Below, one piece after another: positions 6,713 through 14,246 of a stretch of 18,301 bases of DNA. The notes below the pieces were generated by a model. It was given only the letters and a program-made list of their open reading frames with translations. It was not told where the DNA came from and ran no database searches. Every line of letters starts with the position of its first letter. The first letter of the stretch is position 1. Source of the DNA: an uncultured bacterium (GTDB lineage Bacteria > Bacillota > Clostridia > Lachnospirales > Anaerotignaceae); contig CAJMNV010000022.1 in assembly GCA_905214825.1 (NCBI GenBank), positions 1 to 18,301 of the forward strand, written 5' to 3'. The position numbers were made by a program, and so were the translations under genes.

Positions 6713-8503
6713 TTGCGTAGCATAAAATGGAAATTGATTGCCATGTATTTGGGTTTGGTACTGATTGTCATGATTGTCAGCGGTACTTATATTTTGTTGA
6801 GTTTACGAAATATTGAAATTGATAAATCTCGACAGCGTTTGGAAATTTATGCAGAAAAAATACAAGAACAAGTTATTGATGATGCGATGGAAGAAACATT
6901 TCAAGAAAATTTGCAAAAAACGGTGACAAATGCCATGGGAATACAAGGCAACATATTGAATAGCCAAGGAGACACCATTGCAACCACAACGGCACTCCAA
7001 CCGCCTTATACACAATACACAGACCAAGCCATATTATCTGGTATGAATGGTACAGCCTCATTCTCCTCTGGAAAAAAAAGTACGGATTCTTTTGGTTTGC
7101 TCAAAGAGTGGCTCAGTTATGCCATGCCAGTAAAAACAGAAAATGGAGAAGTGGCGTATATTGTTTATACGAGGTTAGATGCTGGTGATATGCAAAGCAG
7201 TTTGAATGAAACCACAAAAACCATTATCATTGCAGTTGCCATTGCTTTGTTTTTGGCAGCCGTTATGGGATATGTGTTTGCACAAACATTGACAGTACCC
7301 ATATTGGCATTGACAAAAGGTGCAAAAAATATGGCAGAAGGTAAGCTCAAACAAAGTTTGCAAGTGCGTAGTAATGACGAAATTGGACAGTTGACAAGCA
7401 GTTTTAATGACATGGCAGCAGAATTGCGAAAAACAATGTCTGAAATTTCAAAAGAAAAAAATAGATTGGAAATTATATTGCACAACATGAGCGATGGTGT
7501 CATATCTTTTGCAAAAGATGGCGAGTTGATGCTTGCCAATACTGCGGCAGAAGATATGCTTCATATGGATAAAATGGATATGGATTTCTCAAAATTCATA
7601 CGAGAATTTGACATCAATGCAGGGGTGTATTTGGATATGGGAGATGAACCTTCCAAAAAAGTGACATTCCCTGTTGGCAAACAGTTTATTCATGCGACAT
7701 TTTCCCCACACTACAACACAAAACAAGAAGTGGAAGGCGTTGTGGTGGTTTTGCAGGACGTTACAGAGCAAAAAAAATTGGACGATATGCGAAAAGAATT
7801 TGTTGCCAATGTTTCACACGAATTGCGTACACCTTTGACAACGGTAAAAAGCTACACAGAAACATTGATGGAAGGTGCTTTGGAAGACAGAGAAACGGCA
7901 ATGGAATTTTTGTCTATCATAGACAGTGAAGCTGACCGTATGGCGTTTTTGGTACGGGATTTGTTGCAATTATCTCGCTTTGATAATAAACAAGTGCGTT
8001 TGCATATCACAGAAATTGAAATGAATGCATATTTGGAAACAACCGTAAAACAGTGTAAAATTCATGCAGAAGCAAAAAATCAAACATTTTTGTTTCAGCC
8101 TTGTGCCCACCCTGTTTTGGTGTTTGGGGATAGAGACCGTGTGGGGCAAGTGGTGAATAATATTATCACAAATGCCATCAAATATAGTTTGGAACAAGCG
8201 GAAATTAAAATTTATATTACAGAGGACGAAAATTGGTACAAAATTTCTGTCAAAGATACCGGTATGGGGATTTCCAGAGAAGATTTGCCACGTATTTTTG
8301 AACGATTTTATCGTGTGGATAAAGCAAGAAGTCGTGCTATGGGTGGTACGGGGCTTGGTCTTGCCATTGCAAAAGAGATTATGGAAAGCCATAAAGGGCG
8401 TTTGACGGCAGAAAGTGAATATGGAAAAGGTACAACCATGACCATGTGGTTTCCCAAAAAACGCCCTATATTAGAGTATGAACAAGAAGACAAAACAGAA
8501 TAA
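6713..8503 (+). CDS. walK: WalK-type sensor histidine kinase
   Basis: The start is TTG 6713, after GGAG at 6700-6703; it supplies the short basic leader MRSIKWK before the first membrane helix, and the next ATG would begin inside that helix. The product has 596 residues. Order: membrane helix (about 8-30), extracellular sensor (31-165), second helix (about 168-190), HAMP (191-243), PAS (about 250-350), HisKA with phospho-accepting H369 (EFVANVSHELRTPLT), and HATPase_c with the N box NNIITNAIKYS (482-492), G1 DTGMGI (515-520), the F box region, and G2 GGTGLGLA (544-551). This TM-sensor-TM-HAMP-PAS-kinase order is that of WalK (YycG), which senses cell-wall/lipid II status at the membrane and phosphorylates WalR. 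It is translationally close to walR. No terminator is seen after it; a new promoter region begins at 8550. Confidence 0.9.
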   Translation: MRSIKWKLIAMYLGLVLIVMIVSGTYILLSLRNIEIDKSRQRLEIYAEKIQEQVIDDAMEETFQENLQKTVTNAMGIQGNILNSQGDTIATTTALQPPYTQYTDQAILSGMNGTASFSSGKKSTDSFGLLKEWLSYAMPVKTENGEVAYIVYTRLDAGDMQSSLNETTKTIIIAVAIALFLAAVMGYVFAQTLTVPILALTKGAKNMAEGKLKQSLQVRSNDEIGQLTSSFNDMAAELRKTMSEISKEKNRLEIILHNMSDGVISFAKDGELMLANTAAEDMLHMDKMDMDFSKFIREFDINAGVYLDMGDEPSKKVTFPVGKQFIHATFSPHYNTKQEVEGVVVVLQDVTEQKKLDDMRKEFVANVSHELRTPLTTVKSYTETLMEGALEDRETAMEFLSIIDSEADRMAFLVRDLLQLSRFDNKQVRLHITEIEMNAYLETTVKQCKIHAEAKNQTFLFQPCAHPVLVFGDRDRVGQVVNNIITNAIKYSLEQAEIKIYITEDENWYKISVKDTGMGISREDLPRIFERFYRVDKARSRAMGGTGLGLAIAKEIMESHKGRLTAESEYGKGTTMTMWFPKKRPILEYEQEDKTE

Positions 8504-8549
8504 AATGTCTGTTGTGTGGCAATCTATATCCAGTGGTGCTGTTAAAAAA

Positions 8550-8577
8550 CTGTAAGCCTGCTGTAACGAAACTGTAA
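8550..8577 (+). promoter_or_regulatory. Triple CTGTAA direct repeat: WalR/Pho-type operator
   Basis: CTGTAA starts at 8550, 8561 and 8572, an exact 11-base period. Repeats two and three read TGTAAC-N5-TGTAAT, a perfect match to the published WalR consensus TGT(A/T)A(A/T/C)-N5-TGT(A/T)A(A/T/C); the first, TGTAAG, differs at the last base. It also resembles the PhoB box. The last repeat ends 11 bases before the -10 element, in place of a recognisable -35, as expected for an activator-dependent promoter. Confidence 0.75.
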
Positions 8578-8588
8578 TATTTGTGTTG

Positions 8589-8594
8589 TATAAT
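8589..8594 (+). promoter_or_regulatory. -10 element of the activator-type promoter
   Basis: A consensus TATAAT with no acceptable -35 at 16-18 bases upstream; that place is filled by the CTGTAA repeats. It precedes the GGAGGTG ribosome binding site (8613-8619) of the secreted Ig-like gene. Confidence 0.65.
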
Positions 8595-8627
8595 ATTGGT
8601 ATTGTATTGGATTGGAGGTGACTGGCG

Positions 8628-9080
8628 ATGAAACTGCATAAAAACAAAATCGGATTGTTGCTGCTGCTTACAGGTATGTTGCTTTGTTTGCCTGTCAGTG
8701 TATTTGCCGCACAAATAACTACACCCACACCCATTACAATTACCAGCGGATTGGATTTGAATGCAGAAGAAACAGAGTCTACATTTGATGCCACAAGAAC
8801 CGTTTATGGAGAAGCAAAACCCAGTACACAAATACAGGTTTCTGTTAGCAGAAAAAACATCAATGGAGATATGCAAGTGACAAATGCACAAAGCGTGACT
8901 GTTAGCTCTGTAGGGATTTTTTCTGCAACCATGGATTTGGATATGGGGTATAATTATATTACATTAACAGCACAAAAAGAAGGATATGAACAAGTTTCAC
9001 AAACAGTTGTGATAAAGCGTTTGCCACAACGGATTAAAAAAGAATTGCAAAATATGATTGCACTTCCTGGAACATATTAA
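8628..9080 (+). CDS. Secreted Ig-like-fold protein encoded inside the wal cluster
   Basis: 150 residues; the start is ATG 8628 behind GGAGGTG. The first 27 residues are a clear signal peptide: basic MKLHKNK, a hydrophobic core, and VFA|A before the cut. The mature part of about 120 residues has a Thr/Pro-rich start (TTPTPITITSG) and a beta-sandwich pattern (TRTVYGEAKPSTQIQVSV, GIFSATMDLDMGYNYITLTA, VSQTVVIKR), as in bacterial Ig-like or cell-adhesion-like domains. There is no cell-wall sorting signal or C-terminal membrane helix, so it would be released or loosely wall-bound. I do not recognise a named family. It lies between walK and the yycH-like gene, 26 bases upstream of the latter, and carries its own WalR-type operator, so it is probably a target and perhaps an effector of WalRK signalling (inference). 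Confidence 0.75.
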   Translation: MKLHKNKIGLLLLLTGMLLCLPVSVFAAQITTPTPITITSGLDLNAEETESTFDATRTVYGEAKPSTQIQVSVSRKNINGDMQVTNAQSVTVSSVGIFSATMDLDMGYNYITLTAQKEGYEQVSQTVVIKRLPQRIKKELQNMIALPGTY

Positions 9081-9106
9081 AAGCATAAAGAAGCGGTGAA
9101 TATCAC

Positions 9107-10537
9107 ATGAAAAGATACAATATGACAAATTTTATCATAGTTGCTTTGGTTGTAACCGCAGTGTACCAAACGGGACAGTTATGGCTGGAAGGAACAACCA
9201 GTCATAACTTTTTTTATATGGCAAGACAACTGTTTTCCAAACAAAGTGTAGAAGATGTGACAAAAAATGCTTTGTTGGCAACAAGATATGCCATTGGCGA
9301 TGGAAGCTCCAATTTTTCTGTTTATTATCCTGATCAGGTGGGCAACAGTACAACATTGCAGCAAGCAAATGATGTGTTAAGAGAAATATTGGTGGAAAAT
9401 ATTGGGGATAGTACAGAGTTGATGGAAGCGGATTGGAAAGAAATGTTCCAAAACCGTTGTATTGTCATGCAATATGACTTTATGATTACAATGGAAGAAT
9501 ATTTATCAGAAATGCGTAGCTTGAAAAATGGCCAACCTTTGGAAGAATTTGATTATATTACAATCATACCTGCAAAACGGGCAGGAGAAGAAAGCAAAAC
9601 GTATTTTATCAATTCAAAAGAAAATACTTGTATTTTATATAGTGGTTTGAAAACAAAAACAGCCCCGATATTACATCAGACATTGATGCAAGAGCAAAAT
9701 GATATGGTTTATATCTCTACAAGCCAAAAAACAAGCTCTGGCATATTGCGACGCAATCTGTTTTTGCCACAGTGGGCAAATTTACCTTATGATTATAAAA
9801 CATTGCAGCAAAAACCAGCATTTGAACAAAATGGGTCTGCCAGTTTGCAGCTGTTAGAAAAAACAGCAGAACGATTTTTCGGCAATTTTTCTGTGGATTG
9901 GAGCAACCGAGAGGGCAATGGTGATTTTATATTCAGTGATAGTGATGTTGTTTTGCGATACCACACAGATAATCGTGTGCTGGAATATTATAATTACGCC
10001 AATTATGGCAGTGATGGCAAAAAAACAGAATTATTGGAAGGGTATCAAATTAGCTGTGATTTTTTGATGAATGACTCATCATTAAAAACAGATGTGTATT
10101 TGGCAGATATTAGTAGCAACAGCAACGAAATTGTATATTATTTTGATTATGTGGTAGACCATTTGCCTGTGTATTTATCAAAAGAATTGCAATCACAAAT
10201 TGGTTCTAGACATGCCATTGAAATTACAATCCGCAATGATTCTGTGAAAAAATATCGTCGCTATGCGGTCAATTATGAAATTGCACAAAACCATGCAAAA
10301 TTGAATGTACAGTTTATTGATGCATTGGATATTGCAAACAGACAATATCAGCAAAGTGTGGAACAACGAGAAATTGCCGATGTAAAAAATATTGCTTTGG
10401 CATATTATGCAGACTGTACAGATAAAATTGCATTGTATTGGTTTGTCAATTTGTATCAAGAAATATTCATCATTCCAACAGATAGCACAAAAATTGTTGT
10501 CATTGCAGAAGAATTGACTGAGGCAATCGCAGAATAA
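9107..10537 (+). CDS. walH: WalH (YycH)-like two-component system regulator
   Basis: 476 residues; the start is ATG 9107. The ribosome binding site is weak (AAGCGGTG), so it may depend on translational coupling to the gene 26 bases upstream. One N-terminal membrane helix (about 7-27, after MKRYNMTN) is followed by a large extracytoplasmic region, the topology and size of YycH (about 450 residues in Bacillus). The call rests on topology, length and position before a recognisable YycI and after walRK; primary-sequence similarity to YycH is low by eye. In Bacillus, YycH and YycI form a membrane complex that modulates WalK activity through the transmembrane helices. In Staphylococcus the equivalent pair activates the kinase, so the sign of control here cannot be inferred. 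Confidence 0.7.
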   Translation: MKRYNMTNFIIVALVVTAVYQTGQLWLEGTTSHNFFYMARQLFSKQSVEDVTKNALLATRYAIGDGSSNFSVYYPDQVGNSTTLQQANDVLREILVENIGDSTELMEADWKEMFQNRCIVMQYDFMITMEEYLSEMRSLKNGQPLEEFDYITIIPAKRAGEESKTYFINSKENTCILYSGLKTKTAPILHQTLMQEQNDMVYISTSQKTSSGILRRNLFLPQWANLPYDYKTLQQKPAFEQNGSASLQLLEKTAERFFGNFSVDWSNREGNGDFIFSDSDVVLRYHTDNRVLEYYNYANYGSDGKKTELLEGYQISCDFLMNDSSLKTDVYLADISSNSNEIVYYFDYVVDHLPVYLSKELQSQIGSRHAIEITIRNDSVKKYRRYAVNYEIAQNHAKLNVQFIDALDIANRQYQQSVEQREIADVKNIALAYYADCTDKIALYWFVNLYQEIFIIPTDSTKIVVIAEELTEAIAE

Positions 10538-10548
10538 GGAGGAAAACA

Positions 10549-11436
10549 ATGGAGTGGGAAAATGCAAAAAAATTTGTGCTGATATTGTTGGTGCTTTTGA
10601 ATGTGATGCTAGCTGTGTTGTATCAAAGCCAGCAAAGAGAAAATGTTATGACATCTGCACAAGAAAAAGCCGTATTTGAAGTGTTGTCCAAAAATGGTAT
10701 TGCGATGTATACAGATTTGATTACAGAATATGAACCAATGCGGCGTTTGGTTTGCAAAAATCCACTTTATACAAAAGAAAGATTAGAGCAGATGTTTTTT
10801 GATGGCGAGAAAACAACCGTTATCCCAAGTGAAGGAAAAATATTGTACCGTGGTGCACGATCAATATTGACTATGCAAGGTGCAAAAGGAGAAGTTGTGT
10901 ATGATATTTCTGTGGGGAAAGATGGTTTGTCAAAAGAGGATGCTTTGGAACAAGCAGAACAATATATGAAACATCTAGATGCAGAATTTCATCATTTTGC
11001 ATTATATGGCATACAAGAACAAGAAAATGGTTATTGTGTGAAATTTTATCAAAAATATGAAGATAAATATGTATTCTCCAATTATATGTTGTTGTATGTT
11101 TCAAAAGAAGGGATATATCGTATGGAATTTAGCGATTATCCTGTGGAAGGATATATTGGGGAACACAAAGATATTTTTTATGCAGATGAGGCGTTATTGG
11201 CATTTATGAGAGCGTGGAAACAAATAAAACCACAACAAAATGTAACTGTGCAACATATGGATTTGGGATATATGGTGGCAGAAACAAGCACAAAAAGCAC
11301 AGATAGCAGTAGCTATGCCGTGCCATGTTATGTAATTTCTGTTATGGAGCAAGAAGAACCATTTTTCATCAATGCATATACTTGTCAAATTATGGATATG
11401 CATAAAGAAGTACAAAAAAATAAAAAAGAGGAATAA
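10549..11436 (+). CDS. walI: WalI (YycI)-like two-component system regulator
   Basis: 295 residues; the start is ATG 10549, with an AAGGAGG ribosome binding site overlapping the walH stop region, so translation is tightly coupled (11-base gap). The N-terminus MEWENAKKFVLILLVLLNVML is the hallmark of YycI proteins ('M-D/E-W-x-x-A-K', then one membrane helix with a conserved Asn). The rest (about 30-285) is extracytoplasmic, with the two-lobed repeat style of the YycH/YycI fold, and ends in a charged tail (KEVQKNKKEE). It likely pairs with the upstream WalH to modulate WalK. The next gene in classical clusters, the metallo-beta-lactamase-fold walJ (yycJ), is absent here: a terminator and feoA follow. 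Confidence 0.8.
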   Translation: MEWENAKKFVLILLVLLNVMLAVLYQSQQRENVMTSAQEKAVFEVLSKNGIAMYTDLITEYEPMRRLVCKNPLYTKERLEQMFFDGEKTTVIPSEGKILYRGARSILTMQGAKGEVVYDISVGKDGLSKEDALEQAEQYMKHLDAEFHHFALYGIQEQENGYCVKFYQKYEDKYVFSNYMLLYVSKEGIYRMEFSDYPVEGYIGEHKDIFYADEALLAFMRAWKQIKPQQNVTVQHMDLGYMVAETSTKSTDSSSYAVPCYVISVMEQEEPFFINAYTCQIMDMHKEVQKNKKEE

Positions 11437-11461
11437 CACCATTTGTGTCAAAATTTTTTAT

Positions 11462-11494
11462 GAAGATGCTTGTAATATAGTATCTTCTTTTTTT
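11462..11494 (+). terminator. Terminator of the wal operon
   Basis: GAAGATGCT / AGTATCTTC forms a 9-bp stem with one G-T pair and an 8-base loop, followed by seven T, 25 bases after the walI stop. Confidence 0.88.
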
Positions 11495-11565
11495 ATGCAG
11501 ACAGACACCAAAAAGGAAGCATGACATATATTGTATATAACAGCAAAAAAATGGAGGAGAAATCT

Positions 11566-11793
11566 ATGCAGACGGATTGCAAAAATATGTCAGAAGTACC
11601 ATTTGACACAGTATGTGAAATTTTATCAGAACCACCATTATATTTTATAGATTTGGGTTTTTACAAAGGAGCAAAAGTACGTCCATTTGCTGTTTGTTTA
11701 TGTGGTGGTACACGATTGTATGAAGTCAAGCAAACATATATTGCTTTGCGAAATCAAGATGCAGCAAAAATTGCTGTGAAGGTGGTGGTTTGA
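11566..11793 (+). CDS. feoA: Ferrous iron transport protein A
   Basis: 75 residues from ATG 11566, placed 8 bases after GGAGGA (11553-11558). An in-frame ATG at 11521 would add 15 residues without family support, and the ATG at 11551 overlaps the ribosome binding site. FeoA is a small cytoplasmic SH3-like protein that works with FeoB. The typical pattern is present: DLGFYKGAKVRP (about 29-40), then GGTRLYEVKQTYIALRNQDA and a final I-x-V strand. It is followed directly by feoB, with one base between the stop and the feoB ATG, so the two are translationally coupled. No convincing promoter is seen between the wal terminator and the start; an AT-rich TATAAC at 11536-11541 has no matching -35. Confidence 0.9.
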   Translation: MQTDCKNMSEVPFDTVCEILSEPPLYFIDLGFYKGAKVRPFAVCLCGGTRLYEVKQTYIALRNQDAAKIAVKVVV

Positions 11794-11794
11794 T

Positions 11795-13846
11795 ATGGAG
11801 GAAAAAATATTACAAATTGCTTTGGCAGGCAATCCCAATACTGGAAAAAGTACAGTATTTAATGCATTTACAGGATTGAAACAACATACTGGCAACTGGG
11901 CAGGAAAAACTGTTGCAACGGCAAAAGGTATGATGCGATTGGAAAATGAAAAAGCGGAATTGGTGGATTTGCCAGGGGTATATTCTTTGTTTTCGGATAG
12001 GGCAGAAGAAAGCTGTGCCAGAAATTTTTTGGCATTGGAACAACCAGATGGTGTTTTGGTGATATTAGATGCAACTTGTTTGGAACGAAATTTACCATTG
12101 GTTTTGCAGTTGATGGAATTGAACCAACATATTGTGGTATGTTTGAATTTATGGGACGAAGCCAAAAAAAAGGGCATTTGCATTGATGTGGCAAAATTGG
12201 AGGCGTTGCTTGGTGTGCCTGTTGTGAAAACGGTTGCTCGCTCAAAAGAAGGGTTGGAAGAAGCAAGAAAAATGTTATGCAAGGCGGTTTATATGCTACA
12301 ACAACCGATACGAACCGCTTTTCATGACAGTTTTCCGAATACATTTGGTTATTTGAATGAAAGTTTGACAGAATTTGAAACAGAAAAAAAACAAAATGGT
12401 TTGTTTTTGGATATGATACTAGAAAAAGAACAAAAGCTATGGGAAATATTAGAGCAAAAAGGATATGACTATTGGCAGTTACAAGAGTTGGATATGCGAA
12501 GAGAGGCAGCACTGGAATTATTGGAACAAGAATGTGGTTCTTTGGCAGAATATCAAAAAAGCCGTTCTTTGGCATTTCAAAACCGTGCCGCAGAAATTGC
12601 AAAACAGGTATGTACCAAAAATAAAAAACAAAAAATAGAGATATTTGACCGTTTGATGTTAAACAAAAAAACAGGTGTGCCATTGATGTTGTTGCTTTTG
12701 GGCGTTGTGTTTTGGGTTACGGTTGCGGGAGCAAATGTGCCATCCAGTATGTTGATGGAAGGGTTTCAGGTATTGGGAGTTTCTTTATGTGGATTTTTGG
12801 TATCATTGGGAACACCGCCTTGGTTGGAAAGTTTATTGATGGATGGTATATTTTTGACAGTGAGTTGGGTGGTTTCGGTGATGTTGCCACCAATGGCAAT
12901 TTTTTTCCCGTTGTTTCCGTTCTTGTCAGATCTTGGACTGTTGCCAAGGACTGCCTTTCACCTGGATGGTTTGTTTCAAAAAGCAGGTGCAAGCGGCAAA
13001 CAAGCATTGACACTTTCTATGGGGTTTGGGTGTAATGCGGCAGGGGTGACATCATGTCGTATCATTCATTCACCAAGAGAGCGTATGATTGCCATATTGA
13101 CAAATAATTTTGTGCCTTGTAATGGTAGATTTCCAACTATTATATTGTTGAGTGGTATTTTTCTATCTGCGGGTATGCCTTGGCTTTCGGGATTTGCTGT
13201 GTTTTTTGTTGTGGGTTTATCTGTGGGGCTGACACTTTTGGTATCGTTTGTGTTGAGCCATACACTTTTGAAAGGTATGCCATCGTCATTTGTGTTGGAA
13301 TTGCCGCCTTATCGCAAACCACAAATTGGGCAAGTGCTTGTCAGAAGTTTGTTAGACAGGACATTGTTTGTGTTGGGGCGGGCAGTGACAGTTGCCATAC
13401 CTGCGGGGGCTGTGATTTGGTTGTTCCAAAATGTGCCTGTGGGAGAAAGCACCATATTGCAAATGTTGGCAAATGTTTTGGAGCCGTTGGGTTGCCTGAT
13501 GGGACTTTCTGGTGTGATATTGGCAGCATTTTTGCTGGGTATGCCTGCAAATGAAATTGTGTTGCCTATACTTTTGATGTTTTATAGCCAAAGCGGTATG
13601 TTGGTGGAGGCAGATGGAATGGTGCAGGCGGGACAAATGTTGACAATGCATGGTTGGACATGGACAACGGCAGTTTGTGCCATATTGTTTACATTAAATC
13701 ATTTTCCTTGTGCAACCACATTGTTGACAATCAGAAAAGAAACAGGTAGCTGGAAATGGACAGCAATTTCGTTTTTGTTGCCAACGGTTGTGGGGATATT
13801 GATTTGCAGTTTGACAAATGGTATTTTTATGCTTTTGGGTTTTTGA
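11795..13846 (+). CDS. feoB: Ferrous iron transport protein B (GTPase-coupled membrane transporter)
   Basis: 683 residues. The N-terminal G domain has G1 GNPNTGKST (12-20), the G2 Thr in GKTV (about 39), G3 DLPG (58-61), G4 NLWD (118-121) and a G5-like VARSKEG (about 147-153). A helical linker (about 160-280) leads to the polytopic membrane part (from about 294). Two pseudo-repeated gate regions are seen: DLGLLPRTAFHLDGLF (379-394) with GFGCNAAG (410-417, Cys413) and VPCNGRFP (440-447, Cys442), then GMPANEIVLP (582-591). It ends in the conserved FPCATTLLTIRKETGSWKW segment. It imports Fe2+ across the cytoplasmic membrane under anoxic conditions. The length is at the short end of the family, with no visible defect. 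The ribosome binding site (GAAGGTGG) lies inside the feoA end. No FeoC gene is recognised nearby. Confidence 0.96.
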   Translation: MEEKILQIALAGNPNTGKSTVFNAFTGLKQHTGNWAGKTVATAKGMMRLENEKAELVDLPGVYSLFSDRAEESCARNFLALEQPDGVLVILDATCLERNLPLVLQLMELNQHIVVCLNLWDEAKKKGICIDVAKLEALLGVPVVKTVARSKEGLEEARKMLCKAVYMLQQPIRTAFHDSFPNTFGYLNESLTEFETEKKQNGLFLDMILEKEQKLWEILEQKGYDYWQLQELDMRREAALELLEQECGSLAEYQKSRSLAFQNRAAEIAKQVCTKNKKQKIEIFDRLMLNKKTGVPLMLLLLGVVFWVTVAGANVPSSMLMEGFQVLGVSLCGFLVSLGTPPWLESLLMDGIFLTVSWVVSVMLPPMAIFFPLFPFLSDLGLLPRTAFHLDGLFQKAGASGKQALTLSMGFGCNAAGVTSCRIIHSPRERMIAILTNNFVPCNGRFPTIILLSGIFLSAGMPWLSGFAVFFVVGLSVGLTLLVSFVLSHTLLKGMPSSFVLELPPYRKPQIGQVLVRSLLDRTLFVLGRAVTVAIPAGAVIWLFQNVPVGESTILQMLANVLEPLGCLMGLSGVILAAFLLGMPANEIVLPILLMFYSQSGMLVEADGMVQAGQMLTMHGWTWTTAVCAILFTLNHFPCATTLLTIRKETGSWKWTAISFLLPTVVGILICSLTNGIFMLLGF

Positions 13847-13915
13847 AAAAACAAAATTGCATGATTGTAAAAGTATTGGGCAATATAACACAAAAGAAAA
13901 AAGGTGTGTGATGAT

Positions 13916-14203
13916 ATGCGGAATATGAATGAAAATTTGTGGAAGTTATTGGATAAAGCAAAAAAAGATAAATCCATCAGACAAAAACTTTTGAAAGCAC
14001 AACAGCAAAAAGACCCTGCTTTGGCATTGTGTGAATGTGCAACAGAATTGGGGTTTCCAACAAGTGTGGGGGAGCTGATTGGTGGTGGGGAAGAATTTTC
14101 TGACAAAGTGTTCAAAAGCCATTATGGCTGCCCGACAGAACCCCCAAGAGGTTGGGAAGATAGTATGGATATGTTTTTTGCAGCATTAAAAGGATTGGAA
14201 TGA
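13916..14203 (+). CDS. Small protein with a Nif11-like pattern, downstream of feoB
   Basis: 95 residues from ATG 13916 (AAGGTG at 13901-13906 serves as ribosome binding site; the GTG at 13904 overlaps it, and ATG 13925 is an alternative). It has no signal peptide or membrane helix. The first 55 residues follow the Nif11/NHLP-leader pattern: an amphipathic helix (NLWKLLDKAKKDKSIRQKLL), a second helix (DPALALCECATELGF) and a T/S-x-x-EL motif (PTSVGELIGGG). The last 33 residues carry one Cys (SHYGCPTEPPRGWEDSMDMFF). The role is unknown. It follows feoB by 69 bases without a terminator and shares the terminator at 14207-14243, so it is probably co-transcribed with feoAB. It could be a RiPP-type precursor, but no modifying enzyme or exporter is in the window; a standalone Fe-related accessory protein is equally possible. 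Confidence 0.6.
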   Translation: MRNMNENLWKLLDKAKKDKSIRQKLLKAQQQKDPALALCECATELGFPTSVGELIGGGEEFSDKVFKSHYGCPTEPPRGWEDSMDMFFAALKGLE

Positions 14204-14206
14204 AAT

Positions 14207-14243
14207 AAAAAAGCGTTTGGGTATGTCTGCCAAACGCTTTTTT
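14207..14243. terminator. Bidirectional terminator between the feo cluster and spo0A
   Basis: AAAAAAGCGTTTGG (14207-14220) and CCAAACGCTTTTTT (14230-14243) form a perfect 14-bp stem with a 9-base loop, lying between convergent genes. Confidence 0.93.
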
Positions 14244-14246
14244 ATG

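Noticed and set aside
11868..12683. Long minus-strand ORF (271 codons) opposite feoB
   Set aside because: It lies entirely inside the clearly coding feoB gene, has no ribosome binding site and resembles no protein; it is a shadow of biased codon use.
12712..13554. Plus-strand ORFs of 107 and 124 codons within feoB
   Set aside because: Alternative frames of the glycine- and valine-rich membrane part of feoB; no independent start signals.
13856..13884. Weak hairpin after feoB (ATTGC / GCAAT)
   Set aside because: Five base pairs with a long loop and no T tract; not a terminator, so the small downstream gene is treated as co-transcribed.
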